Assembly: GCA_014526335.1 (NCBI GenBank)
Contig: JACTAT010000027.1
Location: 3,963,747-4,027,746, forward strand
Reading direction: 5' to 3'
DNA from: Chrysaora quinquecirrha
Taxonomy: Eukaryota; Cnidaria; Scyphozoa; Semaeostomeae; Pelagiidae
Length of the DNA stretch: 64,000 nucleotides
Shown one piece after another: positions 11,781 to 24,400 of the stretch. The translations under genes were made by a program, and so were the position numbers. Position 1 is the stretch's first letter; each line of letters begins with the position of its first letter. Below the pieces are notes generated by a model. The model was given only the letters and a program-made list of their open reading frames with translations. It did no database searches and had not been told where the DNA came from.

Positions 11781-12289
11781 TAACGATAACTAGGACTCGT
11801 GTAATAAGTCTATTCCAAGCTAGCATACACAAGTTTCTATAAGAAACTCTCTACTAGCTTTATAGAGCTTATATAGCTTTATACGGATGTCCTTTAAGAA
11901 ACCTTTTATCCCAGTATAGCCATAGATAACACAGTACGAACATTTTGGGGACCCTTCGCTTTTGCAGAAGGGGAGCCTAAACTGCGTTACGTCACTGGAA
12001 AATCTTTTCGTAGCATAAATATTAGTTTGATTGAAATTGATTTGCAACACATTGTGAAATTAATTGTTTTTCGATCAATGAATAATATATTGTAAAGTGA
12101 GATTTGTTTTTTCGTGTGCTCTATAGCTTGTATCTAAAGATGTGTTTCTTGCTACGGCACTCTGCAGTGCAGTTTGGCCTAACAACATTTGCAAAGAGAG
12201 TCTAATGGCGGCTGAGGGCCAAGACTATGATCTACACGCGCGCAATATCGATTACGTTGTTTGAGTTTTCCATTAGTATAGCCTTGCCT
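11781..12289. other. Intergenic, nothing recognised
   Basis: Contains one 'gataactaggactcgtgtaa' dispersed motif near 11785. No coding signal is seen. Confidence 0.35.
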
Positions 12290-12375
12290 TGTCACATTTT
12301 TCCCGATTTGTTTGCAAATTTGTGGCCATTTGGCAAGAAAAAAAGCGAGTCTTCAAAACCCCTGACCTTGGCCGA
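12290..12375 (-). repeat. Left-edge satellite copy in inverted orientation
   Basis: The words GTGGCCATTTGGCAAG, GCGAGTCTTCAAAACCCCTG and TTGGCCGATTTTTGG match the reverse complement of the satellite unit. At about 12375 the orientation flips, forming an imperfect palindrome with TTTTTGAAACTCGCATTTTC on the right. Confidence 0.7.
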
Positions 12376-15300
12376 TTTTTGGCCGTTTTATGGGTTTTTG
12401 AAACTCGCATTTTCTTCAAAAATAAATCTCACAACCTGCCAAATACCCCCCGATAGCCTCTAGGGGGTTTATAACGTATTTTTTATCAGTTTGGGCCGAA
12501 TTAGAAAGTAGAAATTATCTTCAAAAAATCGGCAAAAAGGTAAGTCTATAGCCTTGCCAAATGACCAAAAAATCAACCAAAATTAGGGGTTTTTTAAAAT
12601 CGCATTTTTCTTCAAAAATAAATACAATAACCCCCCAAATGCCCCCGAATAGTCTTTACGGGGTTTATAAAGTATTTTTCTATCAATTTGGGCCGAATTA
12701 GGAAGAAAAAATTACCCTCAAAAAATCGCCAAAAAGGTAAGTCTATAGCCTTGGCAAATGGCCAAAAATTGGCCAAAATTAGGGGCTTTTTAAAATCGCA
12801 TTTTTCTTCAAACATTAATCCAATAACCTCCCAAATACCCCCCGAATAGTTTTTAAGGGTTTTCTAGAGTATTTTTCTATCAATTTGGGCCGAATTAGGA
12901 AGAAAAAAATAACCTAAAAAAATCACCAAAAAGGTAAGCTTATAGCCTTGCCAAAAGGCCAAAAATCGGCCAAAATTAGGGGTTTTTAAAAATCGCATTT
13001 TTCTTCAAAAATAAATAAAATAACCCCCCAAATACCCCCCGAATGGTCTTTAAGGGGTTTATAGAGTATTTTTCTATCAATTTGGGCCGAATTAGGAAGA
13101 AAAAATTACCCTCAAAGATCGCCAAAAAGGTAAGTCTATAGCCTTGCCAAGTGGCCAAAAATCAGCCAAAATTAGGGGTATTTTAAAATAGCATTTTTCT
13201 TCAAAAATTAATAAAATATCCCCCCAAATACCCCCCGAATGGTCTTTAAGGGGTTTATAGAGTATTTTTCTACCAATTTGGGCCGAATAAGGAAGAAAAA
13301 ATTACCCTCAAAAAATCGCCAAAAAGGTAAGTCTATAGCCTTGGCAAATGGCCAAAAATTGGCCAAAATTAGGGGCTTTTTAAAATCGCATTTTTCTTCA
13401 AACATTAATCCAATAACCTCCCAAATACCCCCGAATAGTCTTTAAGGGTTTATAGAGTATTTTTCTATCAATTTGGGCCGAATTAGGAAGAAAAAATAAC
13501 CTCAAAAATCACCAAAAGGTAAGCTTATAGCCTTGCCAAAAGGCCAAAAATCGGCCAAAATTAGGGTTTTTAAAATCGCATTTTTTTCAAAATAAATAAA
13601 ATAACCCCCCAAATACCCCCGAATGGTCTTTAAGGGGTTTATAGAGTATTTTTCTATCAATTTGGGCCGAATTAGGAAGAAAAAATTACCCTCAAAAAAT
13701 CGCCAAAAAGGTAAGTCTATAGCCTTGCCAAAAGGCCAAAAATCGGCCAAAATTAGGGGTTTTTTAAAATCGCATTTTTCTTCAAAAATAAATAAAATAA
13801 CCCCCCAAATACCCCCGAATGGTCTTTAAGGGGTTTATAGAGTATTTTTCTACCAATTTGGGCCGAATAAGGAAGAAAAAATTACCCTCAAAAAATCGCC
13901 GAAAAAGTAAGTCTATAGCCTGGCCAAAAGGCCAAAAATCAGCCAAAATTAGGGTTTTTTAATCGCATTTTTGTAAAAAAATAAATAAAATAACCCCCCA
14001 AATACCCCCCGAATGGTCTTTAAAGGGTTTATAGAGTATTTTTCTATCAATTTGGGCCGAATTAGGAAGAAAAAGTTACCCTCAAAAAATCGCCAAAAAG
14101 GTAAGTCTATAGCCTTGGCAAATGGCCAAAAATCGGCAAAAATTAGGGGTTTTTTAAAATCGCATTTTTTTTCAAAAATAAATAAAATAACCCCCAAAAT
14201 ACCCCCCGAATGGTCTTTAAGGGGTTTATAGAGTATTTTTCTATCAATTTGGGCCGAATTACGAAGAAAAAATTACCCTCAAAAAATCGCCAAAAAAGTA
14301 AATCTATAGCCTTGACAAAAGGCCAAAGATCGGCCAAAATTAGGGGTTTTTTAAAATCGCAATTTTCTTCAAAAATAAATACAATAACCCCCCAAATACC
14401 CCCCGAATGGTCTTTAAGGGGTTTATAGAGTATTTTTCTATCAATTTGGGCCGAATTAGGAAGAAAAAGTTACCCTCAAAAAATCGCCAAAAAGGTAAGT
14501 CTATAGCCTTGGCAAATGGCAAAAATCGGCCAAAATTAGGGGTTTTTCAAAATCGCATTTTTCTTCAAAAATAAATACATAACCCACCAAATACCCCCCG
14601 AATGGTCTTTAAGGGGTTATTAAAGTATTTTTCTATCAATTTGGTCCATATTAGAAAGAAAAAATTACCCTAAAAAAATCGCCAAAAAGGTAAGTCTATA
14701 GCCTTGCCAAATGGCCAAAAATCGGCCAAAATTAGGGGTTTTTTAAAATCCCATTTTTCTCCAAAAACAAATAAAATAACCCCCCAAATACCCCCGAATG
14801 GTCTTTAAGGGGTTTATAGAGTATTTTTCTATCAATTTGGGGCGAATTAGAAAAACTAAATTACCCTCAAAAAATCGCCAAAATAGTAAGTCTATAGCAT
14901 TGCCAAAAGGCAAAAAATCGGCCAAAAATAGGGGTTTTTAAAAATGGCATTTTTCTTCAAAAATAAATTGAATAACCCCCCAAATACCCCCCGAATGGTC
15001 TTTAAGGGGTTTATAGAGTATTTTTCTATCAATTTCGGCCGAATTAGGAAGAAAAAATTTCTCTAAAAAAATCGACAAAAAGGTAATTCTATAGCCTTGC
15101 CAAATGGCCAAAAATCGGCCAAAATTAGGGGTTTTTTAAAATGGCATTTTTCTTCAAAAATAAATTGAATAACCCCCCAAATACCCCCCGAATGGTCTTT
15201 AAGGGGTTTATAGAGTATTTTTCTATCAATTTGGGCCGAATTAGGAAGAAAAATTACCCTCAGAAAACCGCCAAAAAAGTAAGTCTATAGCTTTGCCAAA

Positions 15301-16461
15301 AGGCCAAAAATCGGCCAAAATTAGGGGTTTTTAAAAATCGCATTTTCTTCAAAAAAAATAAAATAACCCCCACAATACCCCCGAATTGTCTTTAAGAGGT
15401 TTATAGAGTATTTTTCTATCAATTTGGGCCACATTAGGAAGACTAAATTACCCTCAAAAAATCGCCAAAAAAGTAAGTCTATAGCCTTGCCAAAAGGCCA
15501 AAAATCGGCCAAAATTAGGGATTTTTAAAAATCGCATTTTTCTTCAAAAATAAATAAAATAACCCCCCAAATACCCCCGAATGGGTCTTTAAGGGGTTTA
15601 TAGAGTATTTTTCTATCAATTTAGGCCGAATTAGGAAGAAAAATTTACCCTCAAAAAATCGCCAAAAAGGTAAGTCTATAGCCTTGCCAAATGGCCAAAA
15701 ATCGGCCAAAATTAGGGGTTTTAAAAATGGCAATTTTCTTCAAAAATAAATACAATAACCCCCCAAATACCCCCCGAATGGTCTTTAAGGGGTATATAGA
15801 GTATTTTTCTATCAATTTGGGTCGAATTAGAAAGAAAAAATTACCCTCAAAAAATCACCAAAAAGGTAAGTCTATAGACTTGCCAAATGGCCAAAAATCG
15901 GCCAAAATTAGGGGTTTTTTAAAATGGCATTTCTCTTCAAAAATAAATAAAATAACCCCCTAAATACCCCCCGAATGGTCTTTAACGGGTTTATAGAGTA
16001 TTTTTCTATCAATTTGGGCCGAATTAGGAAGAAAAAATTACACTCAAAAAATCGCCAAAAAAGTAAGTCTATAGCCTTGCCAAAAGGCCAAAAATCGGCC
16101 AAAATTTGGGGTTTTTAAAAATCGCATTTTTCTTCAAAAATAAATAAAATAACCCCCCAAATACCCCCCGAATGGTCTTAAAGGGGTTTATAGAGTGTTT
16201 TTCTATCAATTTGGGCCACATTATGAAGAAAAAATTACCCTCAAAAAGTCGCCAAAAAAGTAAGTCTATAGCCTTGCCAAAAGGCCAAAAATTGGCCAAA
16301 ATTTGGGGTTTTTAAAAATCGCATTTTTCTTCAAAAATAAATAAAATAACCCCCCAAATACCCCCCGAATGGTCTTAATGGGGTTTATAGAGTATTTTTC
16401 TATCAATTTGGGCCACATTAAGAAGAAAAAATTACCCTCAAAAAATCGCCAAAAAGTAAGT

Positions 16462-18420
16462 CTATAGCCTTGCCAAAAGGCCAAAAATTGGCCAAAATTT
16501 GGGGTTTTTAAAAATCGCATTTTTCTTCAAAAATAAATAAAATAACCCCCCAAATACCCCCCGAATGGTCTTAATGGGGTTTATAGAGTATTTTTCTATC
16601 AATTTGGGCCGCATTAGGAAGAAAAAATTACCCTCAAAAAATCGCCAAAAAGGTAAGTCTATAGCCTTGCCAAATGGCCAAAAATCGGCCAAAATTAGGG
16701 GTTTTTTTAAATCGCATTTTACTTCAAAAATAAATAAAATAACCTCCCAAATACCCCCCGAATGGGTCTTTAAGGGGTTTATAGAGTATTTTTCTATCAA
16801 TTTGAGCCGAATTAGGAAGAAAAAATTACCCTCAAAAATCGCCAAAAAGGTAAGTCTATAGCCTTGCCAAAAGGCCAAAAATCGGCCAAAATTTGGGGTT
16901 TTTAAAAATCGCATTTTTCTTCAAAAATAAATAAAATAACCCCCCAAATACCCCCCGAATGGTCTTAAAGGGGTTTATAGAGTGTTTTTCTATCAATTTG
17001 GGCCACATTAGGAAGAAAAAATTACCTCAAAAAATCGCCAAAAAGTAAGTCTATAGCGCTGCCAAAAGGCCAAAAATCAGCCAAAATTTGGGGTTTTAAA
17101 ATCGCATTTTCTTCAAAATAAATAAAATAACCTCCCAAATACCCCCGAATGGGTCTTTAAAGGGGTTTATAGAGTGTTTTTCTATCAATTTGGGCCACAT
17201 TAGGAAGAAAAAATTACCCTCAAAAAATCGCCAAAAAAGTAAGTCTATAGCCTTGCCAAAAGGCCAAAAATTGGCCAAAATTTGGGGTTTTTAAAAATCG
17301 CATTTTTCTTCAAAAATAAATAAAATAACCCCCCAAATACCCCCCGAATGGTCTTAATGGGGTTTATAGAGTATTTTTCTATCAATTTGGGCCACATTAA
17401 GAAGAAAAAATTACCCTCAAAAAATCGCCAAAAAGGTAAGTCTATAGCCTTGCCAAATGGCCAAAAATCGGCCAAAATTAGGGGTTTTTTTAAATCGCAT
17501 TTTACTTCAAAAATAAATAAAATAACCTCCCAAATACCCCCCGAATGGGTCTTTAAGGGGTTTATAGAGTATTTTTCTATCAATTTGAGCCGAATTAGGA
17601 AGAAAAAATTACCCTCAAAAATCGCCAAAAAGGTAAGTCTATAGCCTTGCCAAAAGGCCAAAAATCGGCCAAAATTAGAGGTTTTTAAAAATTGCATTTT
17701 GCTTCAAAAATAAATAAAATAACCCCCAAATACCCCCCGAATGGTCTTTAAGGGGTTTATAGAGTATTTTTCTATCAATTTGGGCCGAATTAGGAAGAAA
17801 AAATTACCCTCAAAAATCGCCAAAAATGTAAGTCTATTGCCTTGCCAAAAGGCCAAACATCGGCCAAAATTAGGGTTTTCAAAAATCGCATTTTTCTTCA
17901 AAAATAAATAAAATAACCCCCAAATACCCCCGAATGGTCTTTAAAGGGTTTATAGAGTATTTTTCTATCAATTTGGGCCAATTAGGAAGAAAAATTACCC
18001 TCAAAAATCGCCAAAAAGGTAAGTCTATAGCCTTGCCAAATGGCCAAAAATCGGCCAAAATTTAGGGTTTTTAAAATCGCATTTTCTTCAAAATAAATAA
18101 AATAACCCCCCAAATACCCCCCGAATGGTCTTAAAGGGGTTTATAGAGTATTTTTCTATCAATTTGGGCCACATTAGGAAGAAAAATTACCCTCAAAAAA
18201 TCGCCAAAAAGGTAAGTCTATAGCCTTGCCAAATGGCCAAAAATCGGCCAAAATTAGGGGTTTTTTAAAATCGCATTTTACTTCAAAAATAAATAAAATA
18301 ACCTCCCAAATACCCCCGAATGGTCTTTAAGGGTTTATAGAGTATTTTTCTATCAATTTGAGCCGAATTAGGAAGAAAAAATTACCCTCAAAAATCGCCA
18401 AAAAGGTAAGTCTATAGCCT
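16462..18420 (+). repeat. Higher-order repeat inside the satellite (four-unit, about 783 bp)
   Basis: The rare variant TTTGAGCCGAATTAGG, together with upstream TTTTACTTCAAAAATAA and AACCTCCCAAATACC, occurs at 16801, 17584 and 18357, spaced 783 and 773 bp, close to four units. The neighbouring units share the same TTTGGGG and CACATTA variants in the same order, so blocks of four units were copied together. Confidence 0.75.
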
Positions 18421-21400
18421 TGCCAAAAGGCCAAAAATCGGCCAAAATTAGAGGTTTTTAAAAATTGCATTTTTCTTCAAAAATAAATAAAATAACCCCC
18501 CAAATACCCCCCGAATGGTCTTTAAGGGGTTTATAGAGTATTTTTCTATCAATTTGGGCCGAATTAGGAAGAAAAAATTACCCTCAAAAAATCGCCAAAA
18601 AAGTAAGTCTATAGCCTTGCCAAAAGGCCAAAAATCGGCCAAAATTTGGGGTTTTTAAAAATCGCATTTTTCTTCAAAAATAAATAAAATAACCCCCCAA
18701 AAACCCCCCGAATGGTCTTTAAAGGGTTTATAGAGTATTTTGCTATCAATTTGGGCCAAATTAGGAAGAAAAAATTTCCCTCAAAAAATCGCCAAAAAGG
18801 TAAGTCTATAGCCTTGCCAAATGGCCAAAAATCGGCCAAAAATAGGTGTTTTTAAAATCGCATTTTTCTTCAAAAATAAATAAAATAACCCCCCAACTAC
18901 CCTCCGAATGGTCTTTAAGGGGTTTATAGAGTATTTTTCTATCAATTTGGGCCACATTAGGAAGAAAAAATTACCCTCAAAAAATCGCCAAAAAGGTAAG
19001 TCTATAGCCTTGCCAAATGGCCAAAAATCGGCCAAAATTAGGGTTTTTAAAATCGCATTTTTCTTCAAAAATAAATAAAATAACCCCCCAAATACCCCCG
19101 AATGGTCTTTAAGGGTTTATAGAGTATTTTCTATCAATTTGGGCCGAATTAGGAAGAAAAATTACCCTCAAAAATCGCCAAAAGGTAAGTCTATTGCCTT
19201 GCCAAAAGGCCAAAAATCGGCCAAAATTTGGGGTTTTTAAAAATCGCATTTTTCTTCAAAAATAAATAAAATAACCCCCAAATACCCTCCGAATGGTCTT
19301 TAAGGGGTTTATAGAGTATTTTTCTATCAATTTGGGCCACATTAGGAAGAAAAAATTACCCTCAAAAAATCGCCAAAAAGGTAAGTCTATAGCCTTGCCA
19401 AATGGCCAAAAATCGGCCAAAATTAGGGGTTTTTTAAAATCGCATTTTTCTTCAAAAATAAATAAAATAACCCCCCAAATACCCCCGAATGGTCTTTAAA
19501 GGGGTTTATAGAGTATTTTTCTATCAATTTGGGCCACATTAGGAAGAAAAATTACCCTCAAAAATCGCCAAAAGGTAAGTCTATAGCCTTGCCAAAAGGC
19601 CAAAAATCGGCCAAAATTAGGGGTTTTTAAAATCGCATTTTCTTCAAAAATAAATAAAATAACCCCCCAAATACCCTCCGAAGGGTCTTTAAGGGGTTTA
19701 TAGAGTATTTTTCTATCAATTTGGGCCACATTAGAAAGAAAAAATTACCCTCAAAAATCGCCAAAAGGTAAGTCTATAGCCTTGCCAAATGGCCAAAAAT
19801 CGGCCAAAATTAGGGGTTTTTAAAATCGCATTTTCTTCAAAATAAATAAAATAACCCCCAAATACCCCCGAATGGTCTTTAAGGGTTTATAGAGTATTTT
19901 TCTATCAATTTGGGCCGAATTAGGAAGAAAAATTACCCTCAAAAATCGCCAAAAGGTAAGTCTATAGCCTTGCCAAAAGGCCAAAAATCGGCCAAAATTA
20001 GGGTTTTTAAAATCGCATTTTCTTCAAAATAAATAAAATAACCCCCAAATACCCCCGAATGGTCTTTAAGGGGTTTATAGAGTATTTTTCTATCAATTTG
20101 GGCCACATTAGGAAGAAAAATTACCCTCAAAAATCGCCAAAAGGTAAGTCTATAGCCTTGCCAAATGGCCAAAATCGGCCAAAATTAGGGGTTTTTAAAA
20201 TCGCATTTTCTTCAAAATAAATAAAATAACCCCCAAATACCCCCGAATGGTCTTTAAGGGGTTTATAGAGTATTTTTCTATCAATTTGGGCCACATTAGG
20301 AAGAAAAATTACCCTCAAAAATCGCCAAAAAGTAAGTCTATAGCCTTGCCAAATGGCCAAAAATCGGCCAAAATTAGGGGTTTTTAAAATCGCATTTTCT
20401 TCAAAATAAATAAAATAACCCCCAAATACCCCCGAATGGTCTTTAAGGGGTTTATAGAGTATTTTTCTATCAATTTGGGCCGAATTAGGAAGAAAAATTA
20501 CCCTCAAAAATCGCCAAAAGGTAAGTCTATAGCCTTGCCAAAAGGCCAAAAATCGGCCAAAATTAGGGGTTTTAAAATCGCATTTTCTTCAAAATAAATA
20601 AAATAACCCCCAAATACCCCCGAATGGTCTTTAAGGGGTTTATAGAGTATTTTTCTATCAATTTGGGCCACATTAGGAAGAAAAATTACCCTCAAAAATC
20701 GCCAAAAGGTAAGTCTATAGCCTTGCCAAATGGCCAAAAATCGGCCAAAATTAGGGTTTTTAAAATGCATTTTCTTCAAAAATAAATAAAATAACCCCCT
20801 AAATACCCCCCGAATGGTCTTTAAGGGTTTATAGAGTATTTTTCTATCAATTTGGGCCGAATTAGGAAGAAAAAATTACACTCAAAAATCGCCAAAAGGT
20901 AAGTCTATAGCCTTGCCAAAAGGCCAAAAATCGGCCAAAATTAGGGGTTTTAAAATCGCATTTTCTTCAAAATAAATAAAATAACCCCCTAAATACCCCC
21001 CGAATGGTCTTTAAGGGGTTTATAGAGTATTTTTCTATCAATTTGGGCCGAATTAGGAAGAAAAAATTACCCTCAAAAAATCGCCAAAAAGGTAAGTCTA
21101 TAGCCTTGCCAAAAGGCCAAAAATCGGCCAAAATTTGGGGTTTTTAAAAATCGCATTTTTCTTCAAAAATAAATAAAATAACCCCCCAAATACCCCCCGA
21201 ATGGTCTTAAAGGGGTTTATAGAGTATTTTTCTATCAATTTGGGCCACATTAGGAAGAAAAATTACCCTCAAAAAATCGCCAAAAAGGTAAGTCTATAGC
21301 CTTGCCAAATGGCCAAAAATCGGCCAAAATTAGGGGTTTTTTAAAATCGCATTTTCTTCAAAATAAATAAAATAACCCCCAAATACCCCCGAATGGGTCT

Positions 21401-24400
21401 TTAAGGGGTTTATAGAGTATTTTTCTATCAATTTGGGCCCAATTAGGAAGAAAAATTACCCTCAAAAATCGCCAAAAGGTAAGTCTATAGCCTTGCCAAA
21501 AGGCCAAAAATCAGCCAAAATTAGGGGTTTTAAAATCGCATTTTCTTCAAAATAAATAAAATAACCCCCAAATACCCCCGAATGGTCTTTAAGGGTTTAT
21601 AGAGTATTTTTCTATCAATTTGGGCCGAATTAGGAAGAAAAATTTCCTCAAAAATCGCCAAAAGGTAAGTCTATAGCCTTGCCAAATGGCCAAAAATCAG
21701 CCAAAATTAGGGGTTTTTAAAATCGCATTTTCTTCAAAATAAATAAAATAACCCCCAAATACCCCCGAATGGTCTTTAAAGGGTTTATAGAGTATTTTTC
21801 TATCAATTTGGGCCACATTAGGAAGAAAAATTACCCTCAAAAATCGCCAAAAGGTAAGTCTATAGCCTTGCCAAATGGCCAAAAATCGGCCAAAATTTGG
21901 GGTTTTTAAAATCGCATTTTCTTCAAAATAAATAAAATAACCCCCAAATACCCCCGAATGGTCTTTAAGGGGTTTATAGAGTATTTTTCTATCAATTTGG
22001 GCCGAATTAGGAAGAAAAATTACCTCAAAAAAATCGCCAAAAGGTAAGTCTATAGCCTTGCCAAAAGGCCAAAAATCGGCCAAAATTTGGGGTTTTTAAA
22101 ATCGCATTTTCTTCAAAATAAATAAAATAACCCCCAAATACCCCGAATGGTCTTTAAGGGGTTTATAGAGTATTTTTCTATCAATTTGGGCCGAATTAGG
22201 AAGAAAAAATTACCCTCAAAAATCGCCAAAAAGGTAAGTCTATAGCCTTGCCAAATGGCCAAAAATCGGCCAAAATTAGGGTTTTTAAAATGGCATTTTT
22301 CTTCAAAAATAAATAAAATAACCCCCCAAATACCCCCGAAGGGTCTTTAAAGGGTTTATAGAGTATTTTTCTATCAATTTGGGCCACATTAGAAAGAAAA
22401 AATTATTCTCAAAAAATCGCCAAAAAGGTAAGTCTATAGCCTTGCCAAATGGCCAAAAATCGGCCAAAAATAGGTGTTTTTAAAAATCGCATTTTCTTCA
22501 AAATAAATAAAATAACCCCCAAATACCCCCGAATGGTCTTTAAGGGTTTATAGAGTATTTTTCTATCAATTTGGGCCGAATTAGGAAGAAAAAATTTCTC
22601 TCAAAAAATCGCCAAAAAGGTAAGTCTATAGCCTTGCTAAATGGCCAAAATCGGCCAAAATTAGGGGTTTTTTAAAATGGCATTTTTCTTCAAAAATAAA
22701 TAAAATAACCCCCCAAATACCCCCCGAATGGTCTTTAAGGGGTTTATAGAGTATTTTTCTATCAATTTTGGGAGAATTAGGAAGAAAAAATTACCCTCAA
22801 AAAATCGCCAAAAGGTAAGTCTATTGCCTTGCCAAATGGCCAAACATCGGCCAAAATTAGGGTTTTCAAAAATCGCATTTTTCTTCAAAAATAAATAAAA
22901 TAACCCCCCTAATACCCCCCGAATGGTCTTTAAAGGGTTTATAGAGTATTTTTCTATCAATTTGGGCCGAATTAGGAAGAAAAAATTTCCCTCAAAAAAT
23001 CGCCAAAAAGGTAAGTCTATAGCCTTGCCAAATGGCCAAAAATCGGCCAAAATTAGGGGTTTTTTAAAATGGCATTTTTCTTCAAAAATAAATAAAATAA
23101 CCCCCCAAATACCCCCGAATGGTCTTTAAGGGGTTTATAGAGTATTTTTCTATCAATTTGGGCCGAATTAGGAAGAAAAAATTACCCTCAAAAATCGCCA
23201 AAAATGTAAGTCTATAGCCTTGCTAAAAGGCCGGAAATGGGTCAAAGTTAGGGGTTTTTAAAAATCGCATTTTTCTTCAAAAATAAATAAAATAACCCCC
23301 CAAATACCGCCCGAATGGTCTTTAAGGGGTTTATAGAGTATTTTGCTATCAATTCGGGCCAAATTAGATAGAAAAAATTTTCCTCAAAAAATCGCCAAAA
23401 AGGTAAGTCTATAGCCTTGCCAAATGGCCAAAAATCGGCCAAAATTAGGGTTTTTTTAAAATGGCATTTTTCTTCAAAAATAAATAAAATAACCCCCCAA
23501 ATACCCCCCGAATGGTCTTTAAGGGGTTTATAGAGTATTTTTCTATCAATTTGGGCCACATTAGGAAGAAAAAATTACCCTCAAAAAATCGCCAAAAAGG
23601 TAAGTCTATAGCCTTGCCAAATGGCCAAAAATCGGCCAAAATAGGGGTTTTAAAAATCGCATTTTCTTCAAAATAAATAAAATAACCCCCAAATACCCCC
23701 GAATGGTCTTTAAGGGGTTTATAGAGTATTTTTCTATCAATTTGGGCAGAATTAGGAAGAAAAATTATCCTCAAAAATCACCAAAAAGGTAAGTCTATAG
23801 CCTTGCCAAATGGCCAAAAATCGGCCAAAATTTGGGGTTTTTTAAAATGGCATTTTTCTTCAAAAATAAATAAAATAACCCCCCAAATACCCCGCGAATG
23901 GTCTTTAAGGGGTTTATAGAGTATTTTTCTATCAATTTGGGCAGAATTAGGAAGAAAAAATTACCCTCAAAAAATCGCCAAAAAAGTAAGTCTATTGCCT
24001 TGCCAAAAGGCCAAAAATCGGCCAAAATTTGGGGTTTTTAAAAATCGCATTTTTCTTCAAAAATAAATAAAATAACCCCCCAAAAACCCCCCGAATGGTC
24101 TTTAAAGGGTTTATAGAGTATTTTGCTATCAATTTGGGCCAAATTAGGAAGAAAAAATTTCCCTCAAAAAATCGCCAAAAAGGTAAGTCTATAGCCTTGC
24201 CAAATGGCCAAAAATCGGCCAAAAATAGGGGTTTTTAAAAATCGCATTTTTCTTCAAAAATAAATAAAATAACCCCCCAAATACTCCCCGAATGGTCTTT
24301 AAGGGGTTTATAGAGTATTTTTCTATCAATTTGGGCCGAATTAGGAAGAAAAAATTTCTCTCAAAAAATCGCCAAAAAGGTAAGTCTATAGCCTTGCCAA